From Prostheceraeus crozeri (Eukaryota; Platyhelminthes; Polycladida; Euryleptidae): a stretch of DNA of 64,000 bases. The notes under the pieces were generated by a model. That model made no database searches, was not told where the DNA came from, and saw only the letters and a program-made list of their open reading frames with translations. The stretch spans positions 217,766-281,765 of the forward strand of contig CAJQUW010014378.1 in the NCBI GenBank assembly GCA_907163375.1, read 5' to 3'. A program made the position numbers and the translations under genes. Positions 48,276-58,948 of the stretch are shown here, one piece after another. Each line of letters opens with the position of its first letter. The first letter of the stretch is position 1.

Positions 48276-48740
48276 TTGGCGGTCTAGCGATGTCGAAGGG
48301 CATTGGGTCGGAGCTGCAGCCGTGGTAGAGAGTCAGAGCTGTGGTAGATGGACCACGGCTCCGAAACCCTGATGCTAATCCATAGTTTGTGGCTAACCAA
48401 TCCATTCATGCACCAGCGAAAGAATTTGTGGAAGCTGGTGAAATTACATGTTATTAAGGCAGATTGAATAAACAAATATTGCATCGTATGTAACTAAGGA
48501 GTAGGCTACATAAGCTGGTTGCAAGATCGAAAGCGCTATTATCATACTTTCTGCAAATGCAGCATGCATACATTTTTATTTGCGTATTATTGACTATTTC
48601 CTTATTTATATTTTGTAACTTTTTTACAATATTATCAATTTTTTAAATGAAAATTATTAAGTTATTCCATCTTCACCAGGCATGCGTTTGACCAGTTTCC
48701 AAATGGCGTCGGGCGCAACATGAATTTAATCATTCATTCA

Positions 48741-48746
48741 TTTATT
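48741..48746 (-). other. Polyadenylation signal candidate of the SLC7 gene
   Basis: TTTATT on the plus strand, AATAAA on the coding strand, about 130 bp after the stop codon. Confidence 0.45.
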
Positions 48747-48875
48747 TACGTTGAAGTCTGTCTCAATAATTCATTCATAAATAAATTGTATTTCATAAAA
48801 AAACGATAAACAAGATAATCATAAAAAACACTTTGATACACCAGAAAGTTAATTAGCACCAAATTAAAAAATGTG

Positions 48876-50429
48876 TCATTTGCGTCGAAAAACATCACCG
48901 TTATTCTCTTCCAGACTATGATGTTGTACTTTATCCTCTTTTAAACCGTTCTCATCCACGGAATCCGACTCGGTGAAGACAACTTGCAACGCAAGCTGTG
49001 TCAGAGTCGTCAATTTATCCATCCATTTGAACTTGATTTTGAGATAAACAAAAGGAATATAAAAAATCATACTGAAGAGTAAGAAAAGCAATGAATAGAG
49101 GAACTCAATTTTGGGTGATTCTACAAGTGGGGCAATCACAAGAAATAAGGAAACAAAGAGCATTCCAAAGGGAATCACGAGGGGAACTGTGTAATGTCGT
49201 TTAACGTCTTTCTTCGTCCAACGCATAATGATGAGAGCCAGGAAGGTAAGAAAATAAAAGATCCAGACTAGAAAATTGAAGCATTCGATCAACTGGTTGA
49301 TATCAGCGATGCAAATGAGCAATACAGACATAATGGTGATGAAGGAAACAGAAGGAATTGGAGTTCCTGTATGTCGATGAATTGTTGATAGAATTGGCAA
49401 CTGATGTCCATTGCGCGCGGCTGCAAATGAGAGTCTGCTGGTTGTAAAGATGGTTCCATTCACCGATCCGAATGTAGAGAAAGCTACAGACAAAGGAATG
49501 AGAATTGCTGCAGATGGGATGACGATTTCCGCCCATGACACTGCTACGGCTAGGGATTGAGTCACTGCAAACGGTGACAACACAGTGAGATAAGAAATGT
49601 TCATGAACATGTACACGGTGGTTACTAAACCAACTCCGATAAAAATGGCTCTCGGCATTGTACGATAAGGATCCTTGAGTTCTTCAGTGAAGAAATTGAG
49701 CGAATTCCAGCCATCATATGCCCATAAACCATTGTAGAACGCAAGAGCGATGGTCGATGCGGAGGCGGAGGTATCAGAAAATCCAGTTGCAAGGTATTTT
49801 GTATGACCGCGTGCAATCATGACGATCCCTGCAATGGTTATCCCGCAACATGCAAGAAATTTGATCGATGCCAAAACCACCTGTGTGAAAGCGCCTGATT
49901 TGACGCTGCGGCAGTTGACGTACATAACAGAGATCATTGCTGATACTGCCAACGAAATCAAGATGAATCGAGGAGGTCCACAATCATCAAAGAACGGTCT
50001 AGTGATGTAGCTGGCGAAGGTGAGAGCACTTATTCCTATTCCGCAAGGCTTTATCAGCAAAATCGCAGCCCATTGGAACAGAAAAGCCGGAAGTGGCCCA
50101 AAAAATGGATGAAGTGGATTATAAGCTTCCTTCAGATACGCATATTCGCCGCCAGACGATCCTGATACACATCCCAGCTCGATGTAACACAAGGATGCCA
50201 GAATTGATAGCAAACCGCAGGCGGCCCAGACAATTAGTGAGAGACCAACAGAGCCAGTGCCCCGTAAAACACCGCCAGGGGAGACAAAAATGCCGGAGCC
50301 GATCATATTTCCCATCACAAATCCAATACCGGTGGCCAATCCCAGCTGTCGCTTGAGACGGACCGCTTCTCGAGGGGTCGATGTCGCCTCATCGGTCTTG
50401 CTGACTGGCTGATACTCACCCTCAGACAT
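48876..50429 (-). CDS. SLC7-type (LAT / b0,+-like) amino acid transporter, 517 aa
   Basis: An antiporter of the APC superfamily moving amino acids across the plasma membrane, usually as a heterodimer with an SLC3 glycoprotein. The first transmembrane segment carries the substrate-binding signature GNMIGSGIFVSPGG (about 40-53); CYIELGCVSGSSGGEYAYLK follows, and about twelve hydrophobic segments are visible. Cys150 (FFDDCGPPRF), in the loop after the third span, is where LAT-type proteins make the disulphide to SLC3. The N- and C-termini are hydrophilic, and the length is normal for the family. The gene is a single uninterrupted frame, so either this host is intron-poor or this is an intact retrocopy. 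It lies between two Polintons. Substrate cannot be told from sequence. Confidence 0.9.
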   Translation of the reverse strand: MSEGEYQPVSKTDEATSTPREAVRLKRQLGLATGIGFVMGNMIGSGIFVSPGGVLRGTGSVGLSLIVWAACGLLSILASLCYIELGCVSGSSGGEYAYLKEAYNPLHPFFGPLPAFLFQWAAILLIKPCGIGISALTFASYITRPFFDDCGPPRFILISLAVSAMISVMYVNCRSVKSGAFTQVVLASIKFLACCGITIAGIVMIARGHTKYLATGFSDTSASASTIALAFYNGLWAYDGWNSLNFFTEELKDPYRTMPRAIFIGVGLVTTVYMFMNISYLTVLSPFAVTQSLAVAVSWAEIVIPSAAILIPLSVAFSTFGSVNGTIFTTSRLSFAAARNGHQLPILSTIHRHTGTPIPSVSFITIMSVLLICIADINQLIECFNFLVWIFYFLTFLALIIMRWTKKDVKRHYTVPLVIPFGMLFVSLFLVIAPLVESPKIEFLYSLLFLLFSMIFYIPFVYLKIKFKWMDKLTTLTQLALQVVFTESDSVDENGLKEDKVQHHSLEENNGDVFRRK

Positions 50430-50984
50430 GATGCAGCGAAGTGCAGAAGTAGTTACACTTATCAGTTGCTAATATATTCCAAATGACGTCAGATACTCGA
50501 ACCGGCGTATCTTCTGTGATTTGACGCGTTCAACTGGTCAATGAAACAACATGGACAATGTGATGAGTGACTGCAGTGATTTTACTTTCAATGATATTAA
50601 TGGAGTTCCATAGTCAGTCAGTATAAGTAATTTACTTTTTATTTCACTAATTCGCTTTGTCATCTTTTGGAAGCACTTTTATGAATTTGTGGTTTTTAAG
50701 TGGCGTTCAAGTAAGTATTCATTCTCTGAAGCGTTTCGTATTCATCAACCTTATGTTATGACAGGAAATTAAGTTGAAGCAGTGAAAACTCATCTCTCCG
50801 TGAATATTTTGCTTCTGAGTGAAAAGATGACCGTATTACTCGATATACGGAAGTGAAGCAGATTGTTTGTGTGAGCTTCATTTGATCCATCGGCTCGTTA
50901 TGGACACAAATTTTGCTTCATCGGTTAATAAACATTAGGCGATGTCATCTGCTGTGTGGTAGCCAGCTAAACCCCTCGTTAGAA
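50430..50984 (-). promoter_or_regulatory. Upstream region of the SLC7 gene
   Basis: Holds the putative promoter and 5' leader of the transporter, then ordinary intergenic sequence to the edge of Polinton 2. No TATA box or other motif is clear. Confidence 0.35.
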
Positions 50985-50990
50985 TGACTT

Positions 50991-51471
50991 AGTAATGGGC
51001 AAAAGACCGTTCCAGGACACCATAAAATTCAAAAAAATAGTATCTTTAAAAACGACATAAATTCATGAATTTGAACCCTTTTTCAGGTTCTTAAGACCTA
51101 ATTACATGAATTTAGTCCATTCAAAAAGTACCATTTTTTCAAAAATTGGTATCTTTAAAAACGACATAAATTCATGAATTTGAACCCTTTTTCAGGTTTT
51201 TAAGACCTAAATTCATAAATTTGGGCGTTTTTAAAAATACCCAATTTTCAAATTTTTCAAAATCTCAAATTTGAGAATTATAATTTTTACCTTGAAAATC
51301 ATGACCGTTCCAGGACACCGAAAAAATCAGAAAAGTTAAGAATCTCAAATTTGTGATTGTGACATTTTACTTTGAAAATCATGACCGTTCCAGGACACCG
51401 AAAAAATCATAAAGTTAGTATTTTTAAAAACGTCTTTTAAATCCGTTTTTCAGGTTTTTAAAATATATCAT
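50991..51471. repeat. Polinton 2 left terminal inverted repeat
   Basis: Same repeated blocks as Polinton 1 (CATGACCGTTCCAGGACACC twice near 51299 and 51381) but without the two 28-bp hairpin elements, so it shows their empty sites. Confidence 0.85.
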
Positions 51472-52176
51472 GTGACTAAAAATATTTCTTTAAAAGTGGA
51501 AGAAACAAAAATGGAAGAAACCGCAAGAATGTATCCTTCGTTATCATATGAACGTAGTTCTACTTTAATGGACATTGAAAAAATGAATAAAGAAAAACAC
51601 AAAGATAGAGTTAGGTATATGAAAGATAAGGAATCTCAATTATTATTAAGATTAGAGCATTATAAAAAATTAAGAAAGAGATGGACTAATGTTAAGAATG
51701 TAACACAAGGAATTGGCATATTCTTAACAATAAGTTTAGGCGCTCTCACTATTGTTATATCTTCTGGTGTTTTAGTAATTCCAGTAGTTGCTACAGCTTT
51801 AACAGGTACGGGTGTTTTTGCAACTTCACTTGTTACAATGTTAGATAAATCTTTAATAACTAAGAAACGAAAATCATTAAAAACTAAGCATTTACATATT
51901 AAAGAAGTCTATGATAAACTACATTACTACTTTCAAAGAGTATGTGATGATAATGTTATTACGTTAGATGAGATTGAAAAATTTGATAAAATTGCTAATA
52001 AAGCTAATAAAACGCCATTTCATTTAAAGTCCGAAAAAGTTGATGATAAGAATAAACAGGATGGCAAAATTTCTAGTGATGGCAAAATTTCTAATGAAGA
52101 AAATGACAAAATTTTTTTAGAAGAGCTAAAAACTTTAAGCGAAAATTTAAGCAAAACTTTATTAAACAAAACTTAA
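51472..52176 (+). CDS. Polinton 2 membrane protein, 234 aa
   Basis: Close relative of 45140-45853, with the same coiled N-terminus, two hydrophobic segments and DDNVITLDEIEKF loop. It is open here and lies directly inside the inverted repeat. Function unknown. Confidence 0.6.
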   Translation: MTKNISLKVEETKMEETARMYPSLSYERSSTLMDIEKMNKEKHKDRVRYMKDKESQLLLRLEHYKKLRKRWTNVKNVTQGIGIFLTISLGALTIVISSGVLVIPVVATALTGTGVFATSLVTMLDKSLITKKRKSLKTKHLHIKEVYDKLHYYFQRVCDDNVITLDEIEKFDKIANKANKTPFHLKSEKVDDKNKQDGKISSDGKISNEENDKIFLEELKTLSENLSKTLLNKT

Positions 52177-52282
52177 AGCGAAAAGATGTCAAACAACAAA
52201 GCAATAAAAAAATAATTTGTTCAGTAAAATGTTTTTGCTGTATTCCAATGTTACCACAAAATTCAAATATTATATTTTAAAA

Positions 52283-53107
52283 ATGGATAAAATTAGAGCT
52301 GATAATTTTAAAAGAATAAAACAATTAGAAGAGTTAATAAAACAAAGAATATTATGAAAGAAAATCATCTTCAACATAGAATGATAAAAGCTGGTATTCA
52401 ATCTGATATGTTTGAAAAAATGCAGCACACCGAGCAAATAAAAACTGATTTTAAAAAAACTATGAAACCATTTAAAACTCTTGAAAAAGAACTTACAAAT
52501 AATGATTAACAAATTGATATAACAGATCCAGAGCACAAAACTATATTAGATGACTATGGATTACTAGAATCAAACATTAATAAGAAATTACCAAAATCTA
52601 TGCAATTTGAACATTCTATCTCATTTATAGATGGAAAAACAATACCTAGATTTTATCTCGGACAAAAAGAAATATTTCCACAACCTTTTCGAGGTTTAAT
52701 TTTTCACCAGATAAATCTCCTTTTAATTTAGATAGAAATTTTGTTGATCTTTTAAGAGGAGCAGATTTAAATAATTATGCTGTAGAAGATCTCATAAAAT
52801 ATAAAGCTATGTTAGATAGAGTAGGTGCAGTAAAATCTCTTAGACGTTATAAACAATTAGAAAATTTATTATCAACGGGAGTTAAAGTAGGAAAAGGTTT
52901 ATCTGAAAAACAGAAAACAGAAACAACTGTATTTTTACCAGATGATCCACAAGAATTACTAAATAGATTAAATATTTTAATATCGGCAATAAAAGAAGGA
53001 CATAATTCTAGTTTCAATGAAATTCATGCTATATTGAAAAGACTATTAGAAAAGAAGATTCTAAATGAAGAGGATTATAAAAGTATAACGAACCGAATGT
53101 TCTAGGG
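52283..53107 (+). pseudogene. Polinton 2 conserved protein (relative of 42261-43130), broken
   Basis: Begins MDKIRADNFKRIKQLEELIK and ends with the same RRYKQLENLLSTGVKVGKG region as the Polinton 1 protein. The N-terminus is as close to the small 57-aa protein of Polinton 1 as to the long one. Broken, with a few breaks. Confidence 0.75.
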
Positions 53108-53116
53108 CTTCGCCCG
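53089..53116 (+). repeat. 28-bp double-hairpin element at a gene end
   Basis: Near-perfect stems GAACC/(G)TTC and GGGC-TTC-GCCC. Polinton 1 has a different, composite element at the end of the same gene. Confidence 0.88.
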
Positions 53117-53183
53117 TAGCTGAAATATGTTGTTGTTTTTAATTTTTTTATAAAAAATGTTTATCTAAAATTTTAACTAAAAA

Positions 53184-53972
53184 ATGTGTTCAGCAGATTT
53201 AGACAAAATTAATAATCATTTAGAAAATCTAACAGAGATTTTGGGTTCATCAAAATTTAGTACGACGTTAAAAATTATAACAACTACTTCATCACACACT
53301 TGTAATTTAGAACCCATTCTACATTTGGAACGAAATAAAAATTATCAAATTGCACTGACTAGTTTCTCTACATTTAACACTATTCAAAACGTTATCAAAG
53401 ATGTGAATGATCAATTTAGATATTCCACTGATAAAGGCAAAACATGGAAAATACAAACTTTTCTTCCTGGTTCTTGCGAAGTTGAATCAATATCAAATGA
53501 AATTGAGAGACATTTAGGTATACCATTTAAAGATAAGAAACAATTACATTTTGCAGTTGAACCGGCAGTTAATAAATTTTCTCTTACTTTAGACGAAAAT
53601 CATCAAGTTGATTTTAATCATGATAGATCATTGTCAAAGCTATTAGGATTTAATAAACAAACCTATAGTCAAGGTTACCATTTAGGTGAGAAGATTCCAA
53701 AAATAACTGAAATAAATTCAATTGTTGTACATTGTGACATTATTGAAGGAGGATATATAAATGGTAAATTGTCAAATTTAATATTCAGTTTTCCAGCTTT
53801 TACTGTACCCATTGGTTGTAGATTAAATGTAATTCCACAAACATTAATATATTTCCCTATTACAAGAAAAACTATTAACAACATTAACATTAGAATCACT
53901 GATGAAAAAGGACAAGAAATAAATTTTGAAGGTGAAGAGATTATGATAGATCTTTTGGTTCGGGAGGTATAA
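53184..53972 (+). CDS. Polinton 2 penton-like minor capsid protein, 262 aa
   Basis: Same length as the Polinton 1 protein and nearly identical. It looks whole. Jelly-roll family features as described for 43217-44005. Here it lies downstream of the membrane protein on the same strand, the reverse of its relation in Polinton 1. Confidence 0.85.
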   Translation: MCSADLDKINNHLENLTEILGSSKFSTTLKIITTTSSHTCNLEPILHLERNKNYQIALTSFSTFNTIQNVIKDVNDQFRYSTDKGKTWKIQTFLPGSCEVESISNEIERHLGIPFKDKKQLHFAVEPAVNKFSLTLDENHQVDFNHDRSLSKLLGFNKQTYSQGYHLGEKIPKITEINSIVVHCDIIEGGYINGKLSNLIFSFPAFTVPIGCRLNVIPQTLIYFPITRKTINNINIRITDEKGQEINFEGEEIMIDLLVREV

Positions 53973-54058
53973 ACTCCCACGCGAAGCTAGAGAAGTTTAA
54001 TTTTCTTCTTCTTCTTTAAAAATAAAAATAAAATAAAAATAATTTTTTTTATTAAAAA

Positions 54059-54825
54059 ATGAGTGAAGTGCCCCCATTAAATAAAAAAAAACTCAAATTT
54101 AATCATCATCCAAATTTATCTAATAAAGTTTTGTCAGTTATTTGTGGAAGATCAGGCTGTGGAAAAACGTATCTATTATTTAAAATTTTAACGACTCCAA
54201 ATTTTTTGGATTATAGCAATCTTATAATTTATACAACAACAGCAGAACAACCCGTCTATCAATTTTTAAAATATGGATTTGAAAATAATCTTAAAAAACA
54301 GCAATTGCTTCATTATTCAAAGAATATGAAAAATCTGAAGATGAAGAAGAAATAAGTTCGTGGTGTGAAGAAGCAGCAAAAAATAATCAGTTAGTTGAAA
54401 CCAATAAAAATAAGCATATAAAGATACAATTAATAGATGATAGTGGTAATATGCAAGATCCTAGTAAACTAGATAAAACAATGAAACATTGTGTAATTTT
54501 TGATGATTGTGTTAATGATAGAAATCAGTCAGTTCAGAGAAATTATTTCACAAGAGGTAGACATAATAACTGTAGTGTATTTTATTTAACACAAAGTATG
54601 TATTCATTAGATGGAAGTGTTATTAGAAAGAATGCAAATATATTTATACTATTTGAAATAAATGCAAGAAACTTAAGTGATTTGTTAAGAGCTTTATGCG
54701 TAAGAAATAAAGATGAATTTAAACAATCGTGTAATAATGCTTGGTCAAAAGATTATGGCTTCATTACAATTAATATTGATAAAAAAATTCATGATAGAGT
54801 TATCGAACATTTGTTTGCCGAGTGA
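54059..54825 (+). pseudogene. Polinton 2 packaging ATPase, broken
   Basis: Contains the P-loop VICGRSGCGKTYLLF and the CVIFDDCVND Walker B region as in 44163-44951. The N-terminus differs (MSEVPPLNKKKLKFN). About one break. Confidence 0.8.
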
Positions 54826-55994
54826 TAAAAATATACAAATATAGTGTTATAATATTTTTTATTTTTATTTTATGTATATATCAAATTTGACTATCTTAGA
54901 AATTAGAAAATTAAAAAGGTGAAGTAGTTATTCCATCAGGTAAAATTTTTCTTTTATCATCAAATGGATCTAATGCTAATTTATGTTCTTCTTTTAAATA
55001 CATTTTATGTTTTTTTGAATTAAGTCTATAATTACATGCTGTTTTTATTTCATTATTAAATGATACATTTTTATAATCTTGAAATGTTATTTGATTAGCC
55101 ACTGATGCCTTTGAAATTCCTTTTAATGTTTTATGTGTTTTAATATTATTAGTTATGTTATAACAATAACATTTAGATTTTAAAAATATAGCTTCTGTTA
55201 TGAAATCTTCATTTCCTTCTAATTCATCTTTTACTTTACATAAATCAGAAGGATGAATGATATCTTTTATTTTATCTATTTCTTCATCAAGTGTAGAATT
55301 ATACGGTATTGTTAATTCTAAGGAAATAGAATCGGTATCTGTAAAGTGTAATTTATAGTTTTTGCCATAAGCAGGTGCTAAATAATCATATATAAATCTA
55401 TACATAAATAGGTTAGCTAATTCTAATATAGTGAATCCTATAAAATTAAACTTATCATGTTTTACGCTGATTCGACGTAAATGTACAGCACATAGTTCAT
55501 CACTAAATCTAGTAGTTCTTTTATATGTAGGTTTCCTTGTTAAATTTTGAAACCTATCTTTATCATAAACTATTTCAATATTTTGTCTATTACGCACATT
55601 TTCTAAAGTCTTACCATAAAATGCATTATTCATTAATTTGAAGAACACGTTTCCAAAATCATCTTTATTTCTTTTAGCTATTTTACGTTTTCAATATTGA
55701 ACTCTATATAATCTTTTAACCACCTAGATTTTCTATACACTAGTTTCCGGTGAATTTTTGTGAGAATCATTCCATGTTCTAAATACCAATCTAGCATTCT
55801 TCCTTCAACAACATACTTTCCTTTATTACTTTGTGTTAACATAAGTTTTTTTGTTGGTCTGTATTTCTTAGGAATTATAGATTTTTGATAATCTGAAAAA
55901 TCTTCTATATTGGGAATTTTGTTTTCGGGACAGAAAGGAAAATATTTTGTTTTATCTTTTATTTCATCAGGGTATACTAAATCAACTTCATATA

Positions 55995-57387
55995 CAGTGT
56001 GATCATAAAGTCACTGTGGGATTACAATTCACTATACATGAAAAGTGAGTGAGTTTAAACGATAACTACTTATGAAAATGAAAAGAGCATGACTTAAAGT
56101 TTTGTTTTATGACATGAAAAGGCCGACTGAATTCAATTTGAGGTTTTCGAGTTGTCAGGATGAAAAAGGCATTATCAAGCTCTTATATGAGCATCGTAAT
56201 CAAGCACGAAATGCGATGAATTTCATACGCTCACATTTGCACACAAGTAACGCAGCTACGTCTTCTTTTTGAGGAAATTCAGGCGTATGACACTGCGACC
56301 AATCAGGATTTCGCCCTAAAGAATCTTTAATTCGACAGACTTTTTAAGAAGGTGACTGAAATCAGTTCAAAAATGGATGTTCAGCAGCGCATGTTGTTTG
56401 ATGGCAAAATTTGAATCCGTAAACCGTGTTAGAAGAGAATTACGAAATCGGAAATGGAATAATGTTCCTCATGAGAATTCCATTAGAAATCTTTTCAAGA
56501 GATTTTGTGATACTGGAGGCTTTAAAGATGCATAAAGAGGTGGTCGACCATCATTCGATGATAAGAAGCCAAAGCAAATCTCCGAGATTATTCGTAAAAC
56601 AACCCTCAACATCAATTCGCCAAGCAGCTTCAGCTACAAGCTGTTCTTACGGTTATGTTCACACTGTAGTGAGACATGATCTAGGGCTCTTTCCTAACAA
56701 ATTGCAAGTAACACAAGGGCTACACGAAGACGATTGCGAGTCAGCATGGGTGAGAGTTTACTGCAAAAAATCCTACGAAGATGAAGACTTCTTCGATAAA
56801 ATTATTTTTCGGACGAATGTTGTGGGCCGCTATGTCTCCTGATATTTCCCCTTTGGACTTTTTTGTTTGGGGATTCTTGAAAAATAAAGTGTTTGTCTCA
56901 CAACCGAGAAGTTTACAACAGCTGAAAGACAGCATTTGATCCACCAAGTTTCAGAAATCACCTCCGCATTTGCCGCAATGCCATCAGTTCTTTCCGGAAA
57001 CGACCCCAACAGTGCATTGACAATCGTGGTAAGACCGCTGAACAATGACTTTATTTTGAAATTTCTTTCTTTGGTTTGAAAAATTTTGGATCTAGATACA
57101 TAAAAGCTTAAGAAAAGTGGAGCTTTACCGAAAGTTTTCATTTAGAATTGAAATGATCCATGGATAGGAGGTAATTATATGAAATGCATGTATTTTTATC
57201 GGTCAAAATATTTAATTGAATTTAATTTGAATTTGGCAAATTGAAAAAGTCGATAATACAATTTTATGTTTTATTCATTAAATTTATGATATTGGTTAAT
57301 ACTTTATTCTTATATACACCCTCTAGGAGTTATTGAACTCTATCATATTTGGCAATTAAACCCTACAGCGACTTTATGATCACCCTG
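55995..57387. mobile_element. Tc1/mariner-like transposon inside the Polinton 2 polymerase gene
   Basis: Ends read CAGTGTGATCATAAAGTCAC and, reversed, CAGGGTGATCATAAAGTCGC, about 26 bp of inverted repeat. TA flanks both sides (55993-55994 and 57388-57389), and the polymerase sequence joins across it as in Polinton 1 (TTCATATA then ACC). TA target duplication and the transposase remnants place it in the IS630-Tc1-mariner group. It inserted after Polinton 2 arrived. At 1,393 bp it is near normal length, but its gene is dead. Confidence 0.93.
56385..57090 (+). pseudogene. Tc1/mariner-like transposase remnant
   Basis: Across several frames one can see a helix-turn-helix segment (VNRVRRELRNRKWNNVPHE, then GRPS), a LGLFPNKLQVTQGLHEDD segment, IIF-SDE around the first catalytic Asp (near 56800) and SPLDFFVWGFLKNKVFVSQP near 56850-56900. 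The stretch between the first and last catalytic regions is too short for a full DDE core, so an internal deletion is likely in addition to multiple stops and shifts. Confidence 0.75.
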
Positions 57388-58088
57388 TATAACCATGATT
57401 ATAATTTCCATCATATGTTTTTTGATAATCAAGAATATTACACCATTCCATCTCACCTGTTGATAATTCTTGTATCATGCAAGAAGAATATAAGCTATTA
57501 AAATCATAATATAACAAATAGTTTTCTCTCATGAATTCATCAATTGCATTTTCACGTTCTACTCCTTCTCGTTTCGTTCGAAAAATTTCTAATATTTTTT
57601 CTTTTTCTTCTGGAGATAAAGGTTTCATTATTCCATAATCATCAGGATTTACTTTCTTATTATAACATTTAACATATCTATTACCTAAAACTGATGAAAC
57701 ACCACCTCTAATCCCAGATTCAAAAAATAATAATTTATCATATGTATTTTCTTTATAATGTTTAAGTTTAACATTTGTATGTTTTAATCCTGCTAACCAT
57801 GTTAAACCTGGTGTAGAATAACAATAACATGGATCTATTCCGTAATATTCTAAACACATATCACGAAAGTTTTCAAAAAGATCAGCATGGATTAATACAT
57901 CTATCTGAAGATATTTCATTGTATAATCATACATTGTTTTACAATTTAACTCTCTCCAATTTTTTTCAGCTTCTGCATAGTCTTCTTCAGATAATTGTGA
58001 TTTTTTAATGTTGATGTAAATTTATTTATTGGAGGAAGTTGTTTTTCTTCCATAATTTTATTCACAGAATAAAAATCTCCAGTTATAT

Positions 58089-58114
58089 CAGTCTTCGACT
58101 GTGATCCGCAGGCT
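58089..58114 (-). repeat. In-frame hairpin insert in Polinton 2 polB, third sequence type
   Basis: Stem CAGTC-GAA-GACTG. Encodes ACGSQSKTDI between EYI and TGDF; Polinton 1 reads EYITGDF without it. Net gain 30 bp. Confidence 0.88.
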
Positions 58115-58491
58115 ATATACTCATACGGAAATATGCCTTTTAAAGGTTTTAAATTATATTTATTTAATATTTTACATTGTTCAGGCTTCAATGTTTTTCC
58201 CATAACATCTAATGAATAAGGAGTAAAAAATCTAAATGCATCTAAAATTCTAATACAACCTAATTGCATTGAAAAATATTCTTCTTCTCTTTTACATAGT
58301 ACATTTATTTGTTGTTGTTGTAATTTTTCAGATGAAAATAAATCTTTCATTACTAGATGGAAATCATATTTAGAAGCATTGTAGAAATATAAAGGAACAA
58401 AGTTATATTTAAATTTATTAGCATTAAGATTACAAGAATTATGTGCTGCACCTCTATATAATCCATTTAGATGATCATGATCTTTTACTTT

Positions 58492-58513
58492 GACGGCAGA
58501 GCCGTCGCTTCGC
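58492..58513 (-). repeat. In-frame hairpin insert in Polinton 2 polB, 24-bp type
   Basis: Stem GACGGC-TCT-GCCGTC plus a small GC-GAA-GC stem. Encodes RSDGSAVK between LDK and VKDHDH. AA flanks both sides. Polinton 1 is empty. Net gain 24 bp. Confidence 0.88.
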
Positions 58514-58862
58514 TTGTCAAGATATCTACCTCTGCCATTTTTATAATTTTTTGTAAATTCTTTTCCACAGTAATAACAATTTGTTGTTAACAATAACAAT
58601 TGTTTCATTAACAAAATTAATTTTTTCTTCATCCGTTAATGGCATCATTGGTATATTTGTTTCAAGCAATTGTGAAAAATAATTTTGCAATTCTTCTACT
58701 TTCATTGTAAACATTTCTGAACTATCTTCACCATAGTATTGATAATATCCTGATTTAAATAATTCAGGATAATTTGAATGAATGTACATTCCCCAACATA
58801 ATGGTTTTTGTTCAAATAAATATTTTTCTTTACTTTGTTCAGATGCACTTTTTTTATAATTA

Positions 58863-58890
58863 CAAACCGAAGGTTCTAGGGCTTGGCCCG
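58863..58890 (+). repeat. Double-hairpin element in Polinton 2 polB, shared reverse-orientation copy
   Basis: Encodes TGQALEPSVC on the gene's strand; orthologous to 39588-39615. Confidence 0.85.
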
Positions 58891-58920
58891 TATCATTTTC
58901 AGAATTATCATTTTCAGAAT

Positions 58921-58948
58921 CCGGCGAAGCCCTGGAACTTTCCGTTCG
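58921..58948 (-). repeat. Double-hairpin element in Polinton 2 polB, shared copy
   Basis: Encodes RTESSRASPD; orthologous to 39530-39557. Confidence 0.85.

Larger units (their letters stand above)
46483..48740. other. Gene-free stretch with repeat remnants
   Basis: No supported gene. It has fragments resembling the GGAGCC-rich hAT ends (about 47016-47056 and 48300-48370) and two family A copies (about 47555-47690, plus orientation; 48120-48275, minus). The last part is the 3' flank of the SLC7 gene. Confidence 0.5.

Noticed and set aside
48876-50429. SLC7 gene considered as Polinton cargo
   Set aside because: It lies outside both sets of inverted repeats, and its codon use is much less AT-rich than that of the Polintons.
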